A DNA stretch of 64,000 nt, from contig CM070715.1 in the NCBI GenBank assembly GCA_036346275.1, positions 74,015,667-74,079,666 of the forward strand. Reading direction: 5' to 3'. The translations under genes were made by a program, and so were the position numbers. Positions within the stretch are counted from its first letter, which is position 1. Every line of letters starts with the position of its first letter. Below, piece by piece: positions 1-9,944 of the stretch. This DNA comes from Otatea glauca. Lineage: Eukaryota; Streptophyta; Magnoliopsida; Poales; Poaceae. The notes under the pieces are model-generated. The model worked only from the letters and a program-made list of their open reading frames with translations. It was not told the origin of the DNA and ran no database searches.

Positions 1-2274
1 GTACTTGCCATGCTTCTTGAGCTGCTAGAGCAATCAATAAGCGAATCGTTTCAATTCTTGCCACCGGTGCAAATACTTCATCAAAGTCTATACCTTGTCT
101 TTGCACATATCCCTTTGCTACTATCCGAGCTTTATGCTTCAAAATTCTCCCTTTTGGATCCTTCTTGACTTTAAATATCCACTTCAAGCCAATGGATTTA
201 TGTCCTGCTGGAAGTTCGGTCAATTCCCACGTTTGATTTTCCCGAATTGACTCAATCTCTTCTTGCATTGCTTTCTGCCACATTTATGTTTCACAGCTTC
301 ATCAAAGTTTGAAGGTTCCTCAGCACTTAATAGACACAAGTTCAATTCTTCTGCTAGCTCTATTGGCTCACTGTTTTCGTAAATCTCCTGCAATGAACGG
401 GTCTTCCTTGGCAACAGTGGAGAAACAGATGCAGTATTTTCTGTAGAGACACCTGGATACTCCTCTGTTGATGGTGAGTTATCATACCTGGATGCCGAAC
501 CAGGGCTATGCTCCTCTGTATTAACTTCACTCCATCCTCGGAAAATCAGCGCCATCCTCGAAGAATCGCGTTAGCGCCTTAGTCGAAGGTTCAGATCTTT
601 GGTTTCGGATATTCACCACTTGTATTTTCGGTTTCTGCATCAACAGTATGATATTGCCAGGTGAAGACTTCTGCATTTTCAGCTACAGATTTGTCCCATT
701 GCCACTGCTTATCCTCTTCAAATATAACATCACGAGTTATATGTACTTTGTTGGATTTTGGGTCATATACTCGATATGCTTTAGAGCCTTCCGCATATCC
801 GAATAAAACCATTGGAATACTCCTGTCATCGAATTTCTTCAAACCTGGCTTGACAACTTTCACATGTGCCAAACACCCAAAAGTTCTTAGATGACGAACG
901 TTCGGCTTTCGATCATTCCAAGCCTCGTATGGTGTCTTTCCATCCAAGCTTCGAGTTGGTGCTCTGTTCAAGGTATAAACAGCATTCTTAATCGCTTCTC
1001 CCAAAATTTCCGGGTATAGCCTTGCTCTTCATCATACTACGAGCCATCTCAACAACGGTTTGATTACGTCGCTCCACAACCCCGTTCTGTTGTGGTGAAT
1101 ATGGTGCCGTGGTATATCTTCTAATTCCAGCCTCTTCACAGAATGTCCCGAACTCTATGGAGATAAATTCACCTCCTCTGTCGGTTCGGAAAGCCTTCAC
1201 TTTCAGATTTTTCTTATTCTCAACTGCGGCTTTGAATTTCTTGAAATACCACAAAGCTTCATCTTTACTTTTAAGCAATTCCACCCACATATACCTGCTG
1301 TAATCATCTACAAGTAATAGAAAATATTGATTACCTGCAGGCGTGATCGGCGTAATTTTTCCGCACAGGTCGCCATGTATCAGACCTAACTTAGTCTCAG
1401 CTCTGTACTGCGCATGATCTGGGAATGGACGTCTGTGCTGTTTTCCAAGTGAACAACCATCACAGAATTGCTCAAGGTGCTCAACAATAGGCATACTTGC
1501 AACAATTTCTTTCAAGCCAAGATTCCTTAATGACCTGAAATTTAAGTGGCCGAACCTATTGTGCCAGAGCCACGCTGCTTCTTTAGATGTTGACAGCATG
1601 CATATGGGTTTGGTCACTTCCAGACCAATAGAGTACAACCTGTTCTGTGATCTAACCACTCGAACCAGAAGCTTCCCATCGCGATCATATATGCGCATTA
1701 TACCATCTTCAAGAAAGGTTCTGCACCCATTCTCATCTAATTGGCCAAGGCTGATGATTTTGCTCCTGAGTCTCGGAATATAATAAACATCCGTGAGCAA
1801 TCTGTGTTCGTTATTCTTGCAGCCCAACAGCACCGAGCCAATGCCACAGATGTTCACATCGGAACCATCACCAAATTTTACAGTACCCTTAATTGTTTCA
1901 TCAAGGTCTGCAAAAAGTTCCTTGGCTCCAACCATATGGTTACTAGCACCTGTATCAAGATACCATACTCCATCTGCAGTAGTGGCCTCATCACTGAATT
2001 CTGGACAGACTTTGTCTTCATTTAACATCACAACGTGTTCTGCTTTGAGGGCGGTCTGAACAATTTTGCAAGTTTCAGCCAACAGCAAACCAGGTCCCAT
2101 GTCTTCCTTCTTCTGGACATAATGTGCATGTTCTTTCCTTGGCTTCCGACATTCGCTTCGGAAATGTCCCATCATGTCGCAATTAAAGCATTTGATCTTT
2201 GATTTATCAAACTTCTTGAATTTTCTTGCTTCACCATCTTCACCTTGACTGCCATCATATTCTCGGCTTCGGCC
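1..2274 (-). pseudogene. copia pol: zinc knuckle, protease, integrase, start of RT
   Basis: After the zinc knuckle the 988-2175 frame holds the aspartic protease motif WYLDTGASNHM, the GAG-pre-integrase HHCC finger (WHNRFGHLNF...CDGCSLGKQ), and the integrase core with GDLCGKI, FRTDRGGEF and PQQNGVVERRNQ, so the D, D and E positions are all present. A frameshift near 1000 leads into the integrase C-terminal part at 591-1004 (TPYEAW...RTFGCLAHVK...FGYAEGSKAYRVYDP). Two more shifts follow before the first RT block, read at about 290-1 (WELTELPAGHKS, GLKWIFKVK, KARIVAKGYVQRQG, FAPVARIETI). The rest of RT is outside the window. The enzyme set is recognisable but not translatable as one protein. 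Confidence 0.92.
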
Positions 2275-3053
2275 TCAGCCACGGCCTCTCCCTCGACCAC
2301 GGCCTCGGCCATACGAAGCTCTCGTACCAGAGTTCGTAGCCTCGCCTTGTTTCTTGTCTTTTAATGATAAGCTTTCCCACTGCGCACGGGTAAGCATTAG
2401 ATGCTCACCTTCTTTTTCATTTTGAGCACGGCGCTTTCCTTTGGTGCTTTCTTCGAATGCCCTTAAGCGTCCTATAGCTTCTTGCAGCGACATACTCTCA
2501 ACATCACTGAATTGCTCAATTGTGCCGACGATTTGCATAAACCGATCGAATCTTTGACCAACAACTTCTCTACAATTGTGATGTCCTTCAAATCAGCACC
2601 AAGAGAGCGAATCTCACCTGCTACGGTAGTTAACTTCTGAGAGAATTCCGCTATACTTTCGCCATCACCCATGATCAGTCTATCGAATTGGCGTTTTAAT
2701 ACCTGAATCCTTGCCTTCTTGACACGATCTTCTCCAATGCGCATGTTCCGGATTGCTTCCCATGCCTTCCTTGCTGTTTCCATGCCAGCTATAGCCATCA
2801 TGACATGATCCGGAATAGCTTGGGAGATAACGGCTAGGGCGCCCTGATCTTTATCTTCATCGATCAGTGCGTCGCCCTCTATCGCTCCCCAAACACCAAG
2901 TGATCGGAGTATGATCCTCATCTTCACGGCCCAGAGACCATAGTTTGTGTCATCAAGCATTGGATACTGTATAGGGATTCCTCTCGCCACCGCTTTAACT
3001 CCAGATGATGCAGGATCAGTCAATGCTGCTCTTGCCGATGTGTCGTCGCCCAT
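2275..3053 (-). pseudogene. copia gag (UBN2-type), frameshifted
   Basis: The likely start is the ATG at 3053, eighteen bases past the primer site (residues MGDDTSARAA). An open frame continues to about 2540 and matches the plant copia gag pattern: a YPMLDDTNYGLWAVKM block near residue 30, then the WEAIRNM and AEFSQKLTTVAGEIRSLG segments. A frameshift near 2540 moves the reading into a second frame (2538-2275) with EAIGRLRAFEEST and a basic RGRGRGRGRG tail. A TGA at the end of that frame separates it from the zinc knuckle, which is a regular CX2CX4HX4C (CFNC...GHFRSEC) near 2195-2150 in the same frame. Gag would build the virus-like particle; this copy cannot make it intact. Confidence 0.88.
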
Positions 3054-3070
3054 TGCTGCGTCTGAAAGTT

Positions 3071-3083
3071 GGCTCTGATACCA
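3071..3083 (-). other. Primer binding site, initiator tRNA-Met type
   Basis: The minus strand reads TGGTATCAGAGCC, the standard copia site complementary to the 3' end of initiator tRNA-Met, two bases inside the LTR edge. It fixes the element orientation. Confidence 0.9.
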
Positions 3084-3085
3084 CT

Positions 3086-3586
3086 TGTTGTAACAGACTG
3101 AACTTAGTTCAGAACAATCTTCAGACAATGCAGCAAACGTTCAACAACGCTTCGGAGAAATAGAAAACACAAAACTGAATACCGAGTCTCGAACTGCACT
3201 TCAACTCAGAGCAAAACAGAGGTTCAGGAAACAGCCAAGTCCTTTTGCGACGTGCTAAATTTCTCACGTCTTTTCTGTATTTCTTCCACTTATAAAGACT
3301 CTGATTACATTGGACTTTGTCTGACTCGACTCCAATTTGAAGTTTTAACAGAATAACACGCTAACGGACTCCTATTCGTTATCCGACAATAACACCAATA
3401 CCTTGGACGCCTGCAGACTCCAAACGAAACTTAAACTGAAACTTTAACTACCGTTTCTTATCTATTACAACTTATCGGATTACAAGATTAGCACTAACAA
3501 TATATTCAGCAACGTACACCTCAAAGAATTAGAAATCAGCAATGTAACCTTGAGTAATTTAACAGCTAATTAAGTTATCAACAACA
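3086..3586 (-). repeat. 5' LTR of the copia element
   Basis: The 501-bp segment begins TGTTGTTGAT and ends TTACAACA on the minus strand, giving TG...CA ends with a 6-bp inverted repeat (TGTTGT/ACAACA). It is followed after two bases by the primer binding site. A TATA-like TTTATAAG on the minus strand lies near 3289-3297. The second LTR is outside the window, so the edges rest on the terminal motif and the primer site. Confidence 0.8.
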
Positions 3587-3624
3587 TGAAGTAATGGCGC
3601 CCTCGCGATCGAGCGCACACATAC

Positions 3625-4146
3625 ATCGTAATGGTAGATCTCCTTGTCGGCGGCCTGCACGAGGAAATGGTTGGCGCGGAGGCGGCACCGCTTGCCGACC
3701 GTCCCGAGCCCCGGCCGCGACGGAAAGACCAGCGCCTTGCTCGACGCCGGAGGTAGCCTCCCAGCTGGCGCCACAACCACCTGAGACTCTTCCACTCCCG
3801 AAGCCGCGGCAGCCGGCGCCGAGGACGACGACACCTCGCCCGCCTCCGCCACCACCATCCTCAGTGCCTCTACCTCCGCCAGTTCCACCACGTGCCCCTC
3901 GGCCTCGAAGCCGCCTCGCCCGCCTGGTTGGCTCGCGGGAAAGTGGCCCCCGTGCTCGCCACCACCGCCGCCACGGCCTCGAGCCGCGTCGCGATGGCCA
4001 CCGCGGTCGCCCCCACGGCCACGGTAGGGGTCCTGCTGCCCGCCGCGGCCTCCGCGCTCGCCGCCTCTTCCACGCCCTCGGCCGCTGCCCCCAACCTGCT
4101 CGCCACCGCCGCGCCGGCCGCCTCCGCCTCCGCCGCGCGTAGACAT
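3625..4146 (-). CDS. Argonaute protein, first coding exon only (AGO5/MEL1-like)
   Basis: The 174 codons encode the N-terminus of a plant Argonaute, the small-RNA-binding core of silencing complexes. Residues 1 to about 80 are Gly/Arg-rich with many RGG and GRGR steps, a disordered tail typical of AGO1/AGO5-type proteins and a known class of arginine-methylation target. Residues from about 134 onward match the start of the ArgoN domain: SSKALVFPSRPGLGTVGKRC, then RANHFLVQ, then DKEIYHYD. The reading stops matching exactly after YHYD, where the minus strand has GAT|GTATGTG, a good splice donor at 3624-3623. A copia element starts 38 bp further on. I chose the ATG at 4146 because the in-frame ATG at 4218 is only about 16 bp from the TATA box and probably upstream of the transcript start. 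The resemblance to the AGO5/MEL1 clade is inferred from the DKxIYHYD and RANHFLVQ wording and is less certain than the family. PAZ, MID and PIWI exons are not in the window. Confidence 0.85.
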
Positions 4147-4233
4147 GGGCACGAACGATCGCGGACGAGCGCAGCACGAACCCACTAGCACCAGTTGATG
4201 AAGATGAAGCGGAGACAATGGCGGTGGGCGGAG

Positions 4234-4243
4234 TTATATATAG
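4234..4243 (-). promoter_or_regulatory. TATA box of the Argonaute gene
   Basis: The minus strand reads CTATATATAA, about 90 bp upstream of the ATG at 4146. With a start site some 30 bp downstream, the 5' untranslated region would be about 55-60 bp. Confidence 0.6.
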
Positions 4244-4934
4244 GTCGGTTCGGTTCAGTGACTTTGAATGGACCGTGGGGCCCGGCCGACACGCAACGCA
4301 CGCTCCCACCCGCAAAGCCGTGATCTGCCTATGCCTCCCTGACACATGGGCTCGAGTAGCGCATGGGCCCACACACCAGTAACGGGTGTCCTGTTCCTGC
4401 GGGTCCCGATGTCAGTGGGGTCTCCTCTACGACTGGCGGGCAGCTCGGCCCGGTGCTTGGAGATGCGTGCGTCGGATGTACGCTTTTCTAGCCCGATAAA
4501 CTTTTTTTAAACAAATATAACCTTCTTCCGAGCCGCAAAAATAACCTGATCTCCAATGACCGATCACGAAAGATGCGTTAAGAGCGGTGCGGCAAGCTTC
4601 CTGCGAAGCTAGGGTAGCTCGCGAGAAATACGCCGATCAATTCATTGAATATTTGCTTTAATTATTAATCCCTTAATTAATCACTTTAATTAATCAATTG
4701 CTTTGTTAATTCGTTAATTAATGATCTTATTTAATGAAATGGCTTAGTTAAATAGCTCTCGTCGCATGCTACCTATGTGTTAATGAGGTCTAGCTGAGCG
4801 ACAACTCCTTCAACTATATAGGAGCATGATAGGTGACACGTGTCGTCTGTTGGTTCTTTCGTGTTGAGAAAGAAACTATTTTTATAACCATAGAAAAAGA
4901 TCGGATTTGAAAATAAAAAGTTTGTCAAAGTTAT
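4244..4934. other. Upstream region of the Argonaute gene, no gene seen
   Basis: GC-rich to about 4500, then abruptly AT-rich. At 4640-4750 there are many TTAATTAA-type steps (runs of taattaa/ttaatta), low-complexity sequence with no coding potential. Any promoter elements beyond the TATA box cannot be named from sequence alone. Confidence 0.4.
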
Positions 4935-5152
4935 GGGGCTTATTTGGTTTGATGATAAATTTGTCAAGCTAAACCTTACCAAAATTTGGTCATCAAATTG
5001 GATACTAATATTTTAGCAAAAATTGACAAGAAAGTAAACTAGAGGACCAAGAGAAAAAAAATCTTACTAAAATTTAATAACAAATTAAATATCTATCAGA
5101 TTTAACCAACACTACTAAATTTTAATAAGCATGCGAAGAAAACCAAACAGTC
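4935..5152. mobile_element. MITE-like element with short inverted ends
   Basis: The left end GGGGCTTATTTGGTTTGATG and the inverse of the right end (AACCAAACAGTC) form an imperfect terminal inverted repeat around TTTGGTTT, with an AT-rich body and no ORF. I saw no convincing target duplication, so the superfamily (Tourist or hAT) is open. Confidence 0.5.
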
Positions 5153-5312
5153 AGTTTCGGGAAGCACGGGCGGCTGATTTCATTTCAGCGGGATCTCTCT
5201 ACTGTGTTGCAGTTTAGTCTAGTCTAGTCACGACTTGGTCTAGCCTAGGCTAGGTACCTAGCAGTAAGAACCTATTTTGCTCATCGAATGATGACCTAGG
5301 AGGTAACGCTAA

Positions 5313-5610
5313 CGTAGTACTCTGAGCACTACAGTGGGAAGCAAATTCTGAGAGATTTTCTCTTTTTCTAATCTGAAAGATCCTTCTTTTCTTGACACGT
5401 GGAACTGTATCAATCTCAAAGCAAATGCCAAACAAAAAAAGAGGGTCTCTTAAATGCCAAACAAAGAAGGAGGATCCACTAGTTACTTTGAGATTGGTAC
5501 AGTTCCACGTGTCAAACAAAAAAAGAGGATCTTTCAAATTTAAAAAAGATAAGATCTCTCAGAATTTGCTTCCCCACAGCTGTGACTCAACTTGTAGTAC
5601 TCGAGCACCA
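5313..5610. repeat. Foldback (long inverted repeat) element
   Basis: The two arms, about 5325-5425 and 5490-5585, are inverted copies: GAAGCAAATTCTGAGAG on the left meets CTCTCAGAATTTGCTTC on the right, and GACACGTGGAACTGTA meets TACAGTTCCACGTGTC. The transcript would fold to a hairpin with arms of roughly 80-100 bp. No ORF is supported. Confidence 0.75.
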
Positions 5611-5749
5611 CAGCCCCCTTTTCTTTTTGTTTCTCCATGCTTGCTCGATCTGATCTTTCACGGCTTCAAGTCCCAAGAGAAGTGCAATAAATACACGTAT
5701 AATAAAATCATTTCAACTTACACTTATCAGATTTATTCTATATAGAAAA

Positions 5750-6650
5750 GTGAGTATAAAAATAAAGAGAAGAGAGCCAAATAATAAAGTCAGCTGTTTA
5801 CTTCATCTTCTATCTATATTATCTAGAATAAATACTAAAACTAATTTGTACAATAGCTATCTCTAAATATTGGCTCTAGATACCATGCATTAACTATCTC
5901 TTATCTCTTATACATAACTAATCTATCTGTACTCCTGTGCAATGTTTACTACTAAATAAGAGTTAGCTCTCTTCTCTCTGCTCTTTTCTCACTCTTCTAC
6001 ATAGGAAAAAGATGACATAGACATACTAAGAGTAAGCTGAGATGGTCTTATTGTACATGTCCTTATTTAGTAAAAGTATTGCATGGAAACATAAGTGTTA
6101 TCGTCGGTTAAAAACCGATGTTGGAGCCGGTGTGAACGGCTCTTAGTGTTGAAGTTAATGTTTTGCTAATAGCCACAAATATGAAGTTAGTGTTGAATGC
6201 CTAAATTAAATACTCTAGTGTTTCTCTAGAGATAATCTTTAGAGATGATTATTGTACAAGCTGATTTTATTGATTATTCTAGATGATATGAATGAGAGAT
6301 AGATTAAGTATCAGGATTTATCATTGTACTTGCTCTAACAAGACCTACTACTTCATCTTTCATCTATGTCATATTAGAGTAATCAATAATTGTCTCTAGA
6401 GAAACACTAAAACATTTAATTTATGTATTTAATACTAACTTTATCTCTGTGATTATTAGCAAAACACTAACTTCAACAATAGCAGTTTTAGCTAGCAATA
6501 GCACCTATTTTTCTGTACAATACTGGCTACTAAATAAGAGTCGGTTCTCTTTCCTCTTCTTTTTTTCTCACTCTTTCATATAAAATAGAGCCGATGTATA
6601 TATATTAATAGTAAGTTAAGTTGACTTTCTTATACCAACTCAAACTTTAA
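5750..6650. repeat. Cluster of MITE-like repeats with an inverted pair and a direct pair
   Basis: Segments near 6148-6240 and 6385-6478 are inverted copies (GAAGTTAATGTTTTGCTAAT against ATTAGCAAAACACTAACTTC). Segments near 5935-6060 and 6515-6640 are direct copies sharing TACTAAATAAGAGT followed by a CT-rich tract and a TCACTCTT(C) block. The pattern suggests one element nested within or beside a relative. No protein is encoded. Confidence 0.6.
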
Positions 6651-7048
6651 CCGGACTGTAGCAAGAATCACTTCACTTTCGATTGAATTATGACTGTCCT
6701 ATTGGAATCGGAGAAAGTAAGCGCATCAAGAAAATGTGTTGCACTGAGTAGGATATATTTACATTTAGGTATATGTGCAATTTTTCTTTTCTTAGAACAC
6801 AATATTCCTAATTAGACAGCGAAGATAGTGGTAGGAGGATTTGAAAGGCATTATAGAATAAATATTTTTTAAGTTCAACCATACATCAAGAAAATGTGCT
6901 ACCTTAGTTTTCAACTCCTATCAAACATACACGCTCACTGATAATACAAATAGATACAGACATGTTCGCGTTCAAAGAGAATTACTTCCTTAGCGTAGGT
7001 AGAGAATGTGCACATATGTACATGCGTGTGTAAATTGTGTGCATGTGC

Positions 7049-7056
7049 CTTGTAAC
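7049..7056. repeat. Left target-site duplication of the hAT element
   Basis: CTTGTAAC, identical to 9140-9147 on the other side of the element. Confidence 0.92.
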
Positions 7057-7271
7057 TAGGGGTGCAAACGAAACGGATACGGACGGATTTCGCTCATCTT
7101 GTATCCTATTTCAAAAAAATTTCCCGGAATCGGAGTCAGACACGAACAATGCCTGATTTGAATACAAATGTGGACTATCTCGGTCACGAATATGGAGCGA
7201 ATACAAGACGTTCCGAATACGGTTAGTCTCGGTCACGAATATTTTATCGGATAATGCGTAAGTTGCATTTT

Positions 7272-7780
7272 GGACTTATAGTATCGTCCTAAGTGGGTTG
7301 GTAGTGCCGACCTAAGCACATCCAAAAAATTAGCATTCTGTAAAATAGCTATCGGCCACTGGGGCTGGTACTGCTGCACCTGTGGTAGTATCATTCCCAG
7401 ATGGTCGGTAGTGTCGGTCCTCGAAAACCCCCAAAACTCCCCTCTCTGTCAAATAACTACCGGCCTCTTGAGCTGGTAATGTCGCAAGATTAAAGCATGA
7501 GCATGAATTTGAGCCATTTACACTATCTTCAAACTACTAGCCAAAAGTCCCTGTTAATAGTACGACGCCTATACTAGCAATTCGATCTTTTCTCTAAATA
7601 CCTAGATCGACAAAAAGCTAGAAAAAGATCCTTACATCTTATACTTTAGCATTAGCTTGATGTTCTAATTTCCTTAAAACTCAATGATTTCACCTTTTCA
7701 TAGGACCGACCTAATTTTCATAACCTCAAGAAAAATTGTTCATTCTAAAAACATGATTGTTATTAATTACCAAAAACCAA
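7272..7780 (-). repeat. SIRE-like LTR fragment inside the hAT element
   Basis: Read on the minus strand this matches the first third of the LTR at 21782-23461 over its length: the start ACAATTTTTCTTGAGGTTAT, then CTAGCTTTTT and GATCTAGGT, GGCTCAAATTCATGCTCATG, and then the repeated GGCACTACCGACC blocks. The copies are clearly diverged, so this is an old fragment. It was either inserted into the hAT element or taken up by it. Confidence 0.75.
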
Positions 7781-7844
7781 ATACGAAATTATGGGGCATA
7801 GATGCTTCAGTGGTTTTTGTAAATATTTTTAACCTAAAATCAAA

Positions 7845-8540
7845 TTGAAATTCACGAGCTTCCTCTCTAGGCCAAAGCCCGTTTCTTGGCCCAATTCTTC
7901 ACCGCAATGGCCCATCTCGTCGTCGGCCCATGGATCCTGGCTCCCTCCTCTCGGCCGAAGGCTGGCCCAGCCCCCCTCTCCCTTCATCGGCCCGCCTCCT
8001 TCCTCTTGGACTACCTCCAGCCAAGGCCACTCCCCCTCTCCCTGGCTTGGCCAGCCCAGGTTGCCCCCTTCTTCTTCCCCTGCGCGTGAGCCAGACTCCC
8101 GAGCCGAACGCTACAGCCGCCATAGCCGTTTCAAGAAAGCTCCGAGCCCCGCCCATTTCCTCTCCCATTCATGCGCAATCAAAAGCAATCATGACCACCT
8201 TCTCCACCGCCTCCACTCCCGACCGTTTCCCCTTGATTTGATGCGCTTTTGCCCGCGTTAATTCCAACCGGCATCCGCCTATCCCGCGCCCGTTACTGTC
8301 GTTCCAATGCCCCTAGAGCCTATATAAGGCGAGCATCGGCTTCGCGTCGCGACCCCGATTCCATTTTTGCCATTCTCGCACTCTTTCGCACGAAATGCGT
8401 TGAAGCAGGAGCTTCTTCCCTGAAGCCGATGTCGCGCCCTCACCACGATCCAGTCACCCCGGAGCTCTCCTTCCATTTCAGATCACGTCACGAGGTGCGC
8501 AACGTCTCCCTCATCATTTCCCCTCAATCAATTTCATGTT
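7845..8540 (+). other. GC-rich segment with TATA box, origin unknown
   Basis: Composition changes sharply from AT-rich to GC-rich at about 7850. A TATA box (CTATATAAGG, 8320-8329) is followed by GC-rich transcribed-type sequence. Several short frames are open on both strands but none resembles a known protein. It could be a retrotransposon LTR promoter or the 5' region of a captured gene; I cannot decide. Confidence 0.4.
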
Positions 8541-9139
8541 TCCTCTAGTGTATGCGACTAATTGCGCCATTGTTTCTTTTCGGCCAAATGGCGCATTCCT
8601 CCGCTTTGCGCCAACGTCTGGCCTCCGATGGCATCACCGAGCCCTTTGTTGAGTCCACCTCATCGCGTTCTATGTCTTGCTCTCTTCGCTTTCGCCGAAA
8701 GACCACACGACGTCGTTGTTGCCTTGAAGCATCGCCACCATGGCCGAGTTGCGCCGCCACCATCTCTTCTACGATCGGCCACCATTGCCGACCATGCTAG
8801 CGGGTCTGCATCATTGCCGCCATTCTCGTGAGGGTTTCAAACTTTTAGGGGATGACCGGATGAGGGATGATAGGATGAGGATTGAGGGGAGTGTCTGACT
8901 AGGGACTGGGACTGCGAATGCGGAGTGCGGACTCGGATAGCTAACGGATAGTATCCGGATAGCTCCGATTAAAATTCCGGATATATCCAAATCCGACGAT
9001 ACTTTTAACCTGTATCTATTTCCATATCTGACAAAAAACTATTCGAATCCGGCTCTGATATCCGAAAAAAACCCTTGGATATCCGATTTTATGCTCTGAA
9101 TACTATCCGAATCTATTCGGAGAGATGGCTGTACCCCTA

Positions 9140-9147
9140 CTTGTAAC
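9140..9147. repeat. Right target-site duplication of the hAT element
   Basis: CTTGTAAC, identical to 7049-7056. Confidence 0.92.
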
Positions 9148-9496
9148 CCCTTCAAAAAAAATTCGTTGAGATGGAGGCCTAGTCACAGCAAAAAAGGTAC
9201 TAGCTCCTACCTAGGGGATCATCTTACTGCTAAGTGAAACCTTGAGTCCGAGAAGCCTGGCCCAGAAAAGTCTCACCATTTCTAGGCCGAACTACGGACA
9301 AATCATAATTTGAACGGCCTAGGCCCATCATCCCGTTTCAGGCCCATATGGACAAATCATACCTAGCCCAGACAACGTCTCCTTGATTTCGCCCAAAAGA
9401 TCTGGGCTTTTCCGGCTCTTTCCGAACTCGGAGTGGCCAACTTCTTTTTCGGCCGAGAAAGATAGGAAACATGCTCTACTACTATCAACTAAGCTG
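9148..9496. other. Unassigned sequence, no gene seen
   Basis: Mixed-composition stretch right of the hAT element. No convincing ORF, terminal repeat or RNA gene. Confidence 0.3.
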
Positions 9497-9548
9497 ATGC
9501 AATAATAATAATAACAATAATAATAATATATATATATATATACACACA
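9497..9548. repeat. Compound microsatellite (AAT)n-(AT)n-(AC)n
   Basis: Runs of aataat pass into an at run and end in acacac. Confidence 0.9.
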
Positions 9549-9556
9549 CTACCTAA

Positions 9557-9794
9557 GGCTCCGTTTGACATAGCTCCAGATCCCAGCTTCACCTCAGATC
9601 TGGAGCTTATAGGCTAAAATAAAGTAAATTAATTTTAAATTTTTAGTCTAAAATGTAAACAAGATACTCACCTAAACACTCTTAATATACCCATAACTCC
9701 AGTTCCATAAATTTCTGAAGTAAGGAATACCCTGTTCCACCAACTCCACAGATTTTGATGGAGCTTGAGCTGTGCGGCTATGCCAAACACCCCA
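9557..9794. mobile_element. Tourist/Harbinger-type MITE with TAA duplication
   Basis: The left end GGCTCCGTTTGACATAGCT and the inverted right end TGGGGTGTTTGGCATAGC match over the TTTGRCATAGC core. TAA flanks both sides (9554-9556 and 9795-9797), the 3-bp duplication typical of PIF/Harbinger MITEs. The 238-bp body has no coding capacity. Confidence 0.75.
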
Positions 9795-9912
9795 TAAGTT
9801 GGAAGAGTTCCTGGAAGGAGAGCTAGCCACCTCACGTCTTTTTCAAAAATCCTTCCTATATTATACTTCATAGAGTTCCTGGAAGGAGAGCACCCCCACG
9901 TGTCACTTTGAG

Positions 9913-9940
9913 TCGGCTCGTGGCTCGAGCCACGAGCCGA
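9913..9940. repeat. 28-bp perfect palindrome
   Basis: The arms TCGGCTCGTGGCTC and GAGCCACGAGCCGA are exact reverse complements with no spacer, centred on a CTCGAG site and followed by an A-run. See findings. Confidence 0.9.
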
Positions 9941-9944
9941 GCCA

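Larger units (their letters stand above)
1..3586 (-). mobile_element. Ty1/copia LTR retrotransposon, 5' portion, cut by window edge
   Basis: Reading on the minus strand the order is LTR, primer binding site, gag, protease, integrase and the start of reverse transcriptase, which is the Ty1/copia order (integrase before RT). The 5' LTR is at 3086-3586 and the primer site at 3071-3083. RT is reached at about 300-1, so the rest of RT, RNase H and the 3' LTR lie left of the window. The internal region is broken by at least three frameshifts and one nonsense codon, so this copy is defective. It sits in the first intron of the Argonaute gene at 3625-4146, in the same orientation as the gene. The target duplication cannot be tested because only one end is present; the five host bases next to the LTR are TGAAG. 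Confidence 0.93.
7057..9139. mobile_element. hAT-superfamily DNA transposon, non-autonomous
   Basis: The left end TAGGGGTGCAAACG and the inverted right end TAGGGGTACAGCC are hAT-type termini. They are flanked by a perfect 8-bp duplication, CTTGTAAC, at 7049-7056 and 9140-9147, which is the hAT signature. Sub-terminal zones (7065-7260 and 8930-9125) are rich in GGATA/TATCC steps, as expected for transposase-binding arrays. I find no transposase; the interior is a SIRE-like LTR fragment and a GC-rich segment with a TATA box. It must have moved with help from an autonomous relative. Confidence 0.92.

Noticed and set aside
3594..4142. A 182-codon plus-strand frame opposite the Argonaute exon
   Set aside because: Shadow of the Gly/Arg-rich exon; Pro/Arg/Ala low-complexity protein with no family resemblance.
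4147..4218. Upstream in-frame ATG at 4218 as Argonaute start
   Set aside because: It is only about 16 bp from the TATA box, probably upstream of the transcript start, and the added residues do not resemble Argonaute N-termini.
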